46,583 bases of DNA from Bog-473 sp035552395 (GTDB taxonomy: Bacteria; Actinomycetota; Acidimicrobiia; Acidimicrobiales; RAAP-2), in NCBI GenBank assembly GCA_035552395.1, contig DASZLL010000023.1:1-46583 (forward strand). Reading direction: 5' to 3'. The translations under genes and the position numbers were made by a program. This document shows, in pieces, positions 26,041 through 33,033 of the stretch (within the stretch, counting starts at the first letter, position 1; every line of letters starts with the position of its first letter). The notes under the pieces are model-generated. The model had not been told where the DNA came from. It did not search any database and worked only from the letters and a program-made list of their open reading frames with translations.

Positions 26041-27224
26041 CGGTCGGAGACCAGGACGCAGCGCGTGCCCGAGTAGATCGTCGGCATGCACTTGTTGCAG
26101 TGGATGCAGAGTGACGACGACGCGGTGCCCGCCTGCATGCGGTTGGGCAGGTCCGGCTCGCGCAGCAGGGCGCGCGCCATGGCGACGAAGGCGAAGCCCT
26201 CATCGAGCGCCGACTCGATGGTGGCGAGCTCGGTGATGCCGCCGAGGAGGATGACCGGTGTGTGCAACGCGGCGAGGAACTGGCGGGCGAACGGGAGGAA
26301 GAAGCCTTCCTCGTAGGGATAGGTGCGCAGGAAGCGGCGGCCAATGAGGCGGAAGCCGAGGCGCACCGGCTGCGGCAACGTGGCGCCGAACTCGCGGAGC
26401 GGCGCGTCACCGCGAAAGAGGTACATGGGGTTGGTTAACGAGCTGCCGCCGGTGAGCTCGAGCGCATCGAGCGTGCCGTCGGACTCGAACAGCGTGGCGA
26501 CCTGCACACTCTCGTCGAGCCACAGGCCGCCGTCGACACCGTCGGCCATGTTCAGCTTCGCGGTGACCGCCGTCTTGTCGCCCACGGCGTCGCGCACGGT
26601 GCGCAGGACGGTGCGCGCGAATCGAGCACGATTCTCCACCGAGCCGCCGAACTGGTCGTGGCGCTTGTTCAACTTCGGGCTCAAGAACGCGCTCAAGAGG
26701 TAGTTGTGCCCGACATGGACCTCGATGCTGTCGAAGCCGGCCTCGACAGCGCGGCTCGCGGCGGCGCGGTAGTCCTCGACCACACGCTCGATGCCGGCGG
26801 CGTCGATGGCGCGCAGGCGCGAGCCCATGGGTGTGAAGCCGCCCGAGGCGGAGAGCGCGGGGGCGCGGTTGGAGCGTGCGTTAGCGACCGGCCCGGCGTG
26901 GCCGATCTGCGCCGCCGCCGCCGCGCCCTCGGCGTGGATGGCGTCCGTCAGTCGGCGCAGGCCGGGGAGGTTCTCCTTGCTGAGGAGCAGGCAGTGGCGG
27001 TCGGTGCGGCCCTCGGGCGACACGGCGAGATACGCGACGGTGGACATGGCGGCGCCGCCGGCGGCGACGCGGCGATGGAACTCGATCAGCTCGTCGCTGA
27101 CCGTGCCACCGGGCATCACGCCCTCGAAGGTCGCCGCCTTGATGATGCGGTTGCGCAGGGTGAGCGAGCCCAGCGCGGCCGGCGCAAAGACCTTCGGTGC
27201 CGCTGGGCGCGTGGTGCGGGGCAT
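26025..27224 (-). CDS. NADH:flavin oxidoreductase (old yellow enzyme family) with Fe-S motif
   Basis: A 399-residue FMN TIM-barrel enzyme of the OYE/2,4-dienoyl-CoA reductase group. Seen: LTLRNRIIKAATFEGVM, QIGHAGPVANARSN, VHVGHNYLLSAFLSPKLNKRHDQFGGSVENRARF (active-site and FMN loop) and FAFVAMARALLREPDLP. The end carries CIHCNKCMPTIYSGTRC, a Cys spacing like the 4Fe-4S site of dienoyl-CoA reductases, but the following FAD/NADPH domain of those larger enzymes is absent. ATG 27224 is preceded by AAAGGTAGGG. The substrate is probably an enoate or enone; not determinable here. Confidence 0.93.
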   Translation of the reverse strand: MPRTTRPAAPKVFAPAALGSLTLRNRIIKAATFEGVMPGGTVSDELIEFHRRVAAGGAAMSTVAYLAVSPEGRTDRHCLLLSKENLPGLRRLTDAIHAEGAAAAAQIGHAGPVANARSNRAPALSASGGFTPMGSRLRAIDAAGIERVVEDYRAAASRAVEAGFDSIEVHVGHNYLLSAFLSPKLNKRHDQFGGSVENRARFARTVLRTVRDAVGDKTAVTAKLNMADGVDGGLWLDESVQVATLFESDGTLDALELTGGSSLTNPMYLFRGDAPLREFGATLPQPVRLGFRLIGRRFLRTYPYEEGFFLPFARQFLAALHTPVILLGGITELATIESALDEGFAFVAMARALLREPDLPNRMQAGTASSSLCIHCNKCMPTIYSGTRCVLVSDRPGSA

Positions 27225-27296
27225 AGCCCTACCTTTGCCGACGGATCGTCCCGCTCGCACTTCTGGGCGGCCCGGGCTCGTGTGCGGCGCTTGACG

Positions 27297-28847
27297 TCAG
27301 GGCTTGGATGGTCCGGCCGAGACGAGGACTCCGGCGCGGCAGGGCGGGCCGGCCACCCCACAGAAGTAGGGGGTCGTGGGTTCGGTGCCGGGAGCCGGCT
27401 TGCGGGCCGGGTTTCGGATGGTGAGCACCGCCAGCAAGCCACCGAGGGCGCAGGCGGCGCCCGAGATGTACACCGCGGTGCGGAACCCTTCGGCCAACTC
27501 GGAAGGGGCGAGCGCGGCGGCACCCGTCAGGCCGGCCGCCAGTGGCAGCACGGCCACCGCGAAGAGACCGGCCGCCCGGGCGACCGTGTTGTTCACTGCC
27601 GAGGCAATGCCCGAGTGCTCGGCCGGCGCGGCGCCCATGGCCGTCGAAGTGAGCGGTGCCACCGTGACCGCAAGGCCAGCGCCGAAGAGGAGCACGGCGG
27701 GAAAGACCTGCGCCCAATAGCTGCCCGGATCGGTGGCCCGGGCGAGGAGCGCCAGGCCGGCGCCTACGAGGACAGGCCCGAGGCTCATCTGGAGGCGCGG
27801 CCCGATGCGCGCCGAGAGCTGGCCCGAGCGGGCCGAGAACACGAGCATGATCAGCGTCACCGGGAGGAGCGCCAGCCCCGAATCGAGTGGGGTGTAGTGC
27901 ACAACGAGTTGCAGCTCGACCGGGAGCAAGAACAGTGCGCCGCCCAGGGCGCCGTAGACGACGAAGGTGACGGCGTTGGCTCCGCTGAACTGGAGGGATC
28001 GGAAGAGATCGAGCGGGAGCATGGGGCCAGCCACGCGCCGCTCCACGACGAAGAACGCGGGACCCGCGAGGGCGGCGAGGACGAAGGCGGTGACGATCAC
28101 CGGGCTCGACCAGCCTCGCGTCGGTCCTTCGATGAGCGCGTACGTCACGCCGGCCAGGAAGATCACGGCCAGGGCCGCCCCAGCGGTGTCCACGCGGCCC
28201 TTGTTGGTGGGATCACTCGATTCGGGCACATGCCGCGCCGTAATGGCGAGCACGAAAACGGAGAGGGGGATGTTGATGAAGAAGAGCCAGCGCCACGAGG
28301 CCACGGCCAAGAGGTAGCCACCGATCAACGGTCCGGCGGCGGACGCCACGCCACCCAATCCCGACCACGCGCCGATGGCCCGGGAGCGGTCGTTCGGGCG
28401 GAACGAGGCCTGCAGGATGGCCAGGCTGCCCGGGGTCAGCATGGCGCCACCGATGCCCTGCACGATGCGGGCGACGATCAGAAAGCCCGAGGTCGGAGCG
28501 AGGCCGCAGCAGGCGGAGGCCACGGCGAACCAGGCGATGCCGAGGGAGAAGACGCGCCGGCGCCCGAAGCGGTCACCGAGTGAGCCGCCAAGGAGGAGGA
28601 AGGCGGCGAGGGTGAGCGAGTAGCCGGTGATGACCCACTGCAGGGTCCCGACGCCACCACCGAAGGTGCGGCTGATGGAGGGGAGCGCGATGCCGACGAC
28701 GGTGGCATCGAGGAACGCGATGCCCGAACCCAGAACGGTGGCCGTGAGCACCCAGCGGCCGCGGGCCGTGCCGAACGCAAGCTCCCCGGTGCCGTCGCCG
28801 CCGGACTCCTGCGTTCCTCCTACTGCGCTGGCGCCGGCGGTCGTCAC
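27297..28847 (-). CDS. MFS transporter, DHA2 (14-TM) type
   Basis: A 516-residue EmrB/QacA-type exporter. TATVLGSGIAFLDATVVGIALPSISRTFG is TM1, followed by the loop GGSLGDRFGRRRVFSLG and the motif C-like GIGGAMLTPGSLAILQASF, then repeated hydrophobic segments. The GTG at 28847 overlaps the stop codon of the upstream PASTA lipoprotein gene (GTGA), so the two are translationally coupled; the longer frame upstream lies inside that gene and is not protein-like. The tail after TM14 carries two cysteines (YFCGVAGPPCRAG). The substrate is unknown. Confidence 0.92.
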   Translation of the reverse strand: MTTAGASAVGGTQESGGDGTGELAFGTARGRWVLTATVLGSGIAFLDATVVGIALPSISRTFGGGVGTLQWVITGYSLTLAAFLLLGGSLGDRFGRRRVFSLGIAWFAVASACCGLAPTSGFLIVARIVQGIGGAMLTPGSLAILQASFRPNDRSRAIGAWSGLGGVASAAGPLIGGYLLAVASWRWLFFINIPLSVFVLAITARHVPESSDPTNKGRVDTAGAALAVIFLAGVTYALIEGPTRGWSSPVIVTAFVLAALAGPAFFVVERRVAGPMLPLDLFRSLQFSGANAVTFVVYGALGGALFLLPVELQLVVHYTPLDSGLALLPVTLIMLVFSARSGQLSARIGPRLQMSLGPVLVGAGLALLARATDPGSYWAQVFPAVLLFGAGLAVTVAPLTSTAMGAAPAEHSGIASAVNNTVARAAGLFAVAVLPLAAGLTGAAALAPSELAEGFRTAVYISGAACALGGLLAVLTIRNPARKPAPGTEPTTPYFCGVAGPPCRAGVLVSAGPSKP

Positions 28848-29560
28848 TGGGGGCAGTGGTGCATAACCAGGTGTACGACGCTGCGGGCGGGCACCGTCGT
28901 ACCGGCGGGGGTGCCCTGCCTGAGGACGGTCCGGGGCGGCCTGGGTTGGGTGGTCGTCGATGTGGTCGGGCCGCCGGTGGATGATGTTGTCGGCTTGGTG
29001 GGCGGGTGCGTCGTGATCGTCGTGGCGACCGAGAAGCAGGCCCACTTGAGCCCGGCCAGGTGGAGCAGGTGCACCGCGCCAGCGAAGGTCTGCCCGGTGA
29101 TGAGGGGGACCTGTGTCCCGTTGGGATAGCACCCCGACCAGGTGATGCCCACCTGAGTGCCCTTGGGCAGCGTTGTGCCCGGCACCAGCGGAAGCGCGCC
29201 CACCCTCACGTCGGGCGGTTTACCCGGAACGGAGAGCGACGCGACCACGCTCTGACTGGCCAACGTGCCCATGTTGCAGGCTGTGTCGAACGGCACGGTG
29301 ACAAAGCCGGCGGCCCGTAGGGAGTAGCGGGCCAACGCGATCTTCATCCCGAGCACATCGGGGACCGCGACGCCCGGCCTGACGGCTGTGGTGGAAGGCG
29401 GCGTGGTCGTGGTCGTGGTCGTGGTCGTAGTGCTGGTCGACGTTCCGGCCGCGGCCCGCGGGGCCGGCGAATTGCCACAGGCGGCCAGGACACAAGCCGC
29501 CGCGACCAGGGCGCTTCCGGCAAACTCCGGGCGATGGCTTCGGCCCACGGCCGCCATCAT
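28844..29560 (-). CDS. PASTA-domain lipoprotein
   Basis: A 238-residue exported lipoprotein. The N-terminus has a hydrophobic stretch ending in a lipobox, LVAAACVLAACGNSP, with Cys the likely lipidation site. A Thr-rich spacer (about 12 Thr) follows. Two PASTA-like units come next: VPDVLGMKIALARYSLRAAGF and VPLITGQTFAGAVHLLHLAGLKW, each followed by a V-x-x-G/S-x-x-V tail. A second Thr/Ser/Pro-rich linker lies between the second unit and a final strand. PASTA domains bind muropeptides or help in cell-wall sensing, usually on Ser/Thr kinases or PBPs; here no kinase is attached. It is coupled to the DHA2 transporter downstream. Confidence 0.85.
   Translation of the reverse strand: MMAAVGRSHRPEFAGSALVAAACVLAACGNSPAPRAAAGTSTSTTTTTTTTTTPPSTTAVRPGVAVPDVLGMKIALARYSLRAAGFVTVPFDTACNMGTLASQSVVASLSVPGKPPDVRVGALPLVPGTTLPKGTQVGITWSGCYPNGTQVPLITGQTFAGAVHLLHLAGLKWACFSVATTITTHPPTKPTTSSTGGPTTSTTTQPRPPRTVLRQGTPAGTTVPARSVVHLVMHHCPQ
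29403..29426. repeat. Hexanucleotide tandem repeat (4 x GTGGTC)
   Basis: Four perfect GTGGTC units inside the PASTA lipoprotein gene encode Thr-Thr pairs on the minus strand. Unit changes would lengthen or shorten the Thr spacer without a frameshift. Confidence 0.8.
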
Positions 29561-29683
29561 GGCCGCCGGACCCCCCGTTTCGCTCTCGGAGGGTCGGGAT
29601 CAGGCCACCCGGTGGCACGCGCGCCTTCGCTGACGCATGATCTGGTCGTGGTTCAGCAGGATAACGGCGAGCAGCAGGAAGAC

Positions 29684-29827
29684 ATGATGGATAGCTCCGT
29701 CCCCGATGGGGGCTGGCTCGACGAGGAGATCAGCGAGTCCTTCCCCGCCAGCGACCCGCTCTCACACTGGGCAGGGCCGCCCCGGCCGACGAGCGAAGCG
29801 GACCGGGCGAACCACCAGCCGCGCTGA
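29684..29827 (+). CDS. Small conserved ESFPASDP-motif protein
   Basis: A 47-residue acidic protein: MMDSSVPDGGWLDEEISESF, then PASDPLSHWAGPPRPTSE. The D-E-x3-ESFPASDPxxxW core is a motif I recall from many unannotated small bacterial proteins; no function is known to me. GGAAG stands 5 nt before the ATG at 29684, and the frame upstream is not protein-like. It lies alone between the PASTA gene and phoU. Confidence 0.65.
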   Translation: MMDSSVPDGGWLDEEISESFPASDPLSHWAGPPRPTSEADRANHQPR

Positions 29828-29852
29828 GGGGACGAGCACCGGGTTTCGCTCG

Positions 29853-30449
29853 CTACGGTTCGATTGCAGCGATGCGCCGGCTGAGGTTGACCGCATGGTC
29901 CCCGATGCGTTCGTAGAAGCGGGCGATCAAGGTGACCTGTGCGGTGACGGCGGTCTGCATGTTGCCCTTGGCGATTTCGCCGGTGAGACGGTCGTGCAGG
30001 ATGTCGAGCTCCTCGTCCTCTTCTTGGAGCTCGAGGTTCCTTGCATCGTGATTGACGTAGGCCGTGGCGACCAACTGCCACATCTCGGCCGCGACCTCGG
30101 ACATCCGTTGCACGATGCCCCGCGCCACCGGCGTCATGTCCGACCCGACGTTGGTCAGGGCGCGGTGGGCGATGTGTTCGGCCAAGTCGCCGCTTCGCTC
30201 GAGCTCGGGCAGGATCAAGAGAATCCCGACGAGGGCGCGAAGATCGTCGCGGGCATAGTCGCCCGCTTCCAGGCGGGACCAGACGTCGAGCTCCAGCTCG
30301 GCCGTCGCGTCGTCGATCTCCTGGTCGCCGTCGATCACTTCCTGGCCGAGTTGGGTGTCACCGTTCAACAACGCCCAGGTCGCACGGGACAGCGCCTCGC
30401 GCACGAGCCCGAAGAGGCGGAGGACCGGTTGTTCGACCATCTGCGCCAC
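29853..30449 (-). CDS. phoU: PhoU-family phosphate signalling protein
   Basis: A 198-residue helical protein with two PhoU repeats. Each has the metal-binding pattern: EVIDGDQEIDDATAELE with RSGDLAEHIAHRA in the first half, and ELQEEDEELDILHDRL with ERIGDHAVNLSRRI in the second. The E-R-x-G-D-x-A/H-x-N signature is diagnostic. It is shorter at the N-terminus than most PhoU (210-240 residues); the GTG is reached with TATCGT 8 nt upstream, and the frame closes at a stop about 20 codons further. No pst genes are adjacent, so it may act apart from a Pst operon. Confidence 0.88.
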   Translation of the reverse strand: MAQMVEQPVLRLFGLVREALSRATWALLNGDTQLGQEVIDGDQEIDDATAELELDVWSRLEAGDYARDDLRALVGILLILPELERSGDLAEHIAHRALTNVGSDMTPVARGIVQRMSEVAAEMWQLVATAYVNHDARNLELQEEDEELDILHDRLTGEIAKGNMQTAVTAQVTLIARFYERIGDHAVNLSRRIAAIEP

Positions 30450-30457
30450 GGCGGGGA

Positions 30458-30463
30458 ACGATA
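30458..30463 (-). promoter_or_regulatory. -10 element of a likely leaderless promoter (phoU)
   Basis: TATCGT on the minus strand, 8 nt before the phoU GTG; no ribosome site is visible. Confidence 0.35.
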
Positions 30464-30551
30464 CCGGGTCTGACCAGGTGGTTTTGCCTTGTGATCACGG
30501 AATGTTCGGACGCTCGTCACGGGCGCTGTCAATCGCCCGTCCGGGTCTTTC

Positions 30552-30770
30552 TCAGGGAATCCGGCCCTCGCCTTTGTCGTTGGCGCCGGTCTCGGTCATC
30601 GACCGTTCGTGCTCCGCCACCGATTCGGCCTCGCCGGCGTAGCGCTCCTTCGCCTCGTCGGCCAGACGCTCTTCCTCCGGGGTCGCCGCCCGATCTGCCT
30701 CATGGGCGACGTCAGCGGCCTCGGTCCGTTCCTCGTCTTCCGTCTCCCGGCTGGGATCGGTGTGTTCCAT
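30552..30770 (-). CDS. Small acidic hydrophilic protein
   Basis: A 72-residue protein rich in Glu, Asp and Ala (MEHTDPSRETEDEERTEAAD, then EADRAATPEEERLADEAKERYAG), with no hydrophobic segment and probably disordered or a single charged helix. A strong ribosome site, GGAGGTGA, lies 5 nt before the ATG, which makes translation likely. No homologue is known to me. It sits between phoU and a STAS protein, both on the same strand. Confidence 0.7.
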   Translation of the reverse strand: MEHTDPSRETEDEERTEAADVAHEADRAATPEEERLADEAKERYAGEAESVAEHERSMTETGANDKGEGRIP

Positions 30771-30871
30771 TTCGTCACCTCCGTGGTGTTGGTACCCGAA
30801 ACGCTCGGTTCCAGACTTTAGGACCCAGCGACCCAGTTCCTGCCGGGGAAGCGACCTTTACTCGTGGGCAC

Positions 30872-31234
30872 CTAGCCCGGACCTTGGTCGGGCCTCTCGG
30901 GCGGCAGGACGTGCAACACGTCCATCAGACCTGAGACCTCGAAGACCCGTCGGGCCTGTCGATGGGGCGTCAGGATGATCAACTCGCCGCCGGCGGAGGC
31001 GGTGCGTTTGTGCTCGGCGATGAGCACGGAGAGTCCGGTCGAGTCGATGAACTCAAGCGCGGTCAGGTCGAAGGCGACGTGAATCGCGCCCTCGCGGTTG
31101 AGGGTGGCCAGCTCCTCGTAGAACTGGCCGGCGGTCGAGACGTCGAGCTCGCCGGTCAACGTCACCAGTGCGTGGGCCCTGGACCCGCGAATTTCCGTCG
31201 TGAACGGTGCGGCGCGCCGCACCTCGAGGGCCAT
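30872..31234 (-). CDS. STAS-domain anti-sigma factor antagonist
   Basis: A 120-residue single STAS domain of the SpoIIAA/RsbV type. ALVTLTGELDVSTAGQFYEEL is the first strand-helix unit, and FDLTALEFIDSTGLSVLIAEHKRT holds the D-S-T-G loop whose Ser is the normal phosphorylation site. Such proteins bind anti-sigma kinases when unphosphorylated and free a sigma factor. No anti-sigma or sigma gene is adjacent. ATG 31234 has GGGAGGAC upstream; the longer frame is an antisense artefact of the SDR gene. Confidence 0.92.
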   Translation of the reverse strand: MALEVRRAAPFTTEIRGSRAHALVTLTGELDVSTAGQFYEELATLNREGAIHVAFDLTALEFIDSTGLSVLIAEHKRTASAGGELIILTPHRQARRVFEVSGLMDVLHVLPPERPDQGPG

Positions 31235-31409
31235 CGGTTTGTCCTCCCAGACTGTGGCCTTCGTCCAGGTAAAAGCCATCGCAGTGACGACCCTCGTCGG
31301 GCACCTCGTTGACCCGCTCGGGCGGAGTGTATTGACCGCCGAGGGGTGGATCCAGCGTCGGGCCGATCCACTGACGCGGGGCGGCCGCCGGACGGCAGCG
31401 CTCGAATGC

Positions 31410-31415
31410 CACAAT
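31410..31415 (+). promoter_or_regulatory. Possible -10 element (SDR 31422)
   Basis: CACAAT, 6 nt before GTG 31422 with no ribosome site between. It departs from TANNNT at the first base. The divergent 187-bp gap with the STAS gene shows nothing else I recognise. Confidence 0.3.
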
Positions 31416-31421
31416 CGCCCG

Positions 31422-32165
31422 GTGCGAGAACTGCAGGATCGGATCGGGGTCGTGACGGGTGCTGCCAGCGGCATCGGCCTCGCCGTGAGCGCGGCCTTCG
31501 TCGGAGAGGGCATGCGGGTCGTGATGGTGGACATCGACAAGGACCGTCTGCGTTCGCACACCGAGCGGTTGGCCGCGGCCGGCGCAGACGTCCATCCGGT
31601 CGTGGCCGACGTGCGCGATCCCGAGGCCGTGGACCGGGTGGGTAGGGCGGTCATCGATCGCTTCGGGGTTCTGCACATCGCCGTCAACAACGCGGGGGTG
31701 GTGGGCGGCGGCAACTCCTGGGAGATCTCGCTCGAGGAATGGCGGAGGGTGCTCGACGTCGATCTGTGGGGTGTGATCCACGGCGTGCGGACGTTCGTGC
31801 CGCTCATTCTCGCCTCCGGTGCGGAAGGCCACGTGGTGAACGTCGCCTCCATGGCGGCCGTCCTGGCGCTGCCTCGTCTGGCGCCGTATACCGTCGCCAA
31901 GCACGGCATCCTCGGGCTGACCGACGTGCTGCGTGCCGAACTCGAAGCGCTCGAGGCACCGGTCGGGGCGAGCGTCGTCATGCCGGGGATGGTCAAGACC
32001 GCCATGAACCCGATCGGCATAGTGGAGCCCGCCACGGTGGCGTCGAACGTGCTTGACGCGATCCGACGAAACCGGCCCTACGTGTTCACCGACGACCACA
32101 GCACGGGCGAGGTGGAGCACCGCCTGCTTGCGGTGCTCACGGCGCGGGCCGATGTGATCACGTGA
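31422..32165 (+). CDS. Short-chain dehydrogenase/reductase
   Basis: A 247-residue classical SDR. IGVVTGAASGIGLAVSAAF is the cofactor loop and VVMVDIDKDRL ends with Asp at the position that favours NAD(H). HIAVNNAGVVGG, VNVASMAAV (Ser) and YTVAKHGILGLT (Tyr, Lys) complete the active site. The GTG start (VRELQDRIGVV) is favoured over the long upstream frame by homology. The stop overlaps the enoyl-CoA hydratase start as GTGA, suggesting that both act on the same acyl-CoA or hydroxy substrate. Confidence 0.93.
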   Translation: MRELQDRIGVVTGAASGIGLAVSAAFVGEGMRVVMVDIDKDRLRSHTERLAAAGADVHPVVADVRDPEAVDRVGRAVIDRFGVLHIAVNNAGVVGGGNSWEISLEEWRRVLDVDLWGVIHGVRTFVPLILASGAEGHVVNVASMAAVLALPRLAPYTVAKHGILGLTDVLRAELEALEAPVGASVVMPGMVKTAMNPIGIVEPATVASNVLDAIRRNRPYVFTDDHSTGEVEHRLLAVLTARADVIT

Positions 32166-32926
32166 CGACATCGGCCTCTCCCTCCGATCAGCTCGTGCTC
32201 GCGGTGGACGACGGTCACGTGCGGACCCTCACGTTGAACCGTCCCACCCGGCTCAACGCATTCACGTCGGGCTCCTATCAACGTCTGGCCGGTCTGCTCG
32301 AAGCAGCGGCCAACGATCCAGAGATCCGCGTCGTGGTCCTGCGCGGCCAGGGGAGGGCGTTCTGCAGCGGCGTCGACCTCGAGGAGCTGTCCGGCGAAGG
32401 CGAGGGCGGGCGACGACTGGGCGAGACCTTCGACGCGCTGATCGAAGCGCTTGTCGCGTTCAACAAGCCGCTCGTCGCCGCCGTGCACGGCCCGGCGGTC
32501 GGCTTCGGGGCCACGATCCTGCTGCACTGCGACGTCGTGCTGGTGGCCGACGACGCCCGGCTGCGCTACCCGTTCATGGCATTGCGCACGGCACCGGAAG
32601 CTGCGAGCAGCGTACTCCTGCCCGCGCTCGTTGGCCCGCAGCGGGCGGCCGAGGTTCTCTTCACGTCGCGCTGGCTCGACGCGTCCGAGGCCGTGGAGTA
32701 CGGGCTGGCGTTGTCCAGTTGTCCGCGCGAGCGCCTCGACGCCGAGGTGGCCGCTCTGGCCGAACGGATCGCGCAGCAGCCGGCTGCCGCCGTGGCTTCC
32801 GCGAAGCGACTACTCCGGGCGGACCGCGCCGATCTGGTCCGCGCCGCGAGCCTGCGCGAGCGAGCAGAAGCTGGCTTGCTGACCGCCGCATTCGGGCCGC
32901 CGGGCAGTGGCGGTCCGGCGCGCTGA
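32162..32926 (+). CDS. Enoyl-CoA hydratase/isomerase
   Basis: A 254-residue crotonase-fold protein. VRTLTLNRPTRLNAF, VVVLRGQGRAFCSGVDLEEL (the CoA-binding and first oxyanion residues) and KPLVAAVHGPAVGFGATILLHCDVVLV (second oxyanion Gly) are typical. At the second catalytic-glutamate region (ALRTAPEAASSVLLPALVG) Glu is offset as in isomerase-like members, so hydratase activity is not certain. GTG start overlaps the SDR stop by 4 nt. Confidence 0.92.
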   Translation: MTTSASPSDQLVLAVDDGHVRTLTLNRPTRLNAFTSGSYQRLAGLLEAAANDPEIRVVVLRGQGRAFCSGVDLEELSGEGEGGRRLGETFDALIEALVAFNKPLVAAVHGPAVGFGATILLHCDVVLVADDARLRYPFMALRTAPEAASSVLLPALVGPQRAAEVLFTSRWLDASEAVEYGLALSSCPRERLDAEVAALAERIAQQPAAAVASAKRLLRADRADLVRAASLRERAEAGLLTAAFGPPGSGGPAR

Positions 32927-33033
32927 CCACGGTCGGTCGCCCGCGACAGTCTGCTTCAAACATCGTCGCCAACCATTCCTGACCCGCCACTGGTACTCTC
33001 GGGGCCGGTTCATTTAGGAGGGGCACAGGCGAG

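Noticed and set aside
26658..28583. 641-codon plus-strand frame across the old yellow enzyme and MFS genes
   Set aside because: Its translation is Gly/Arg/Glu-rich noise and it runs antisense to two well-supported genes.
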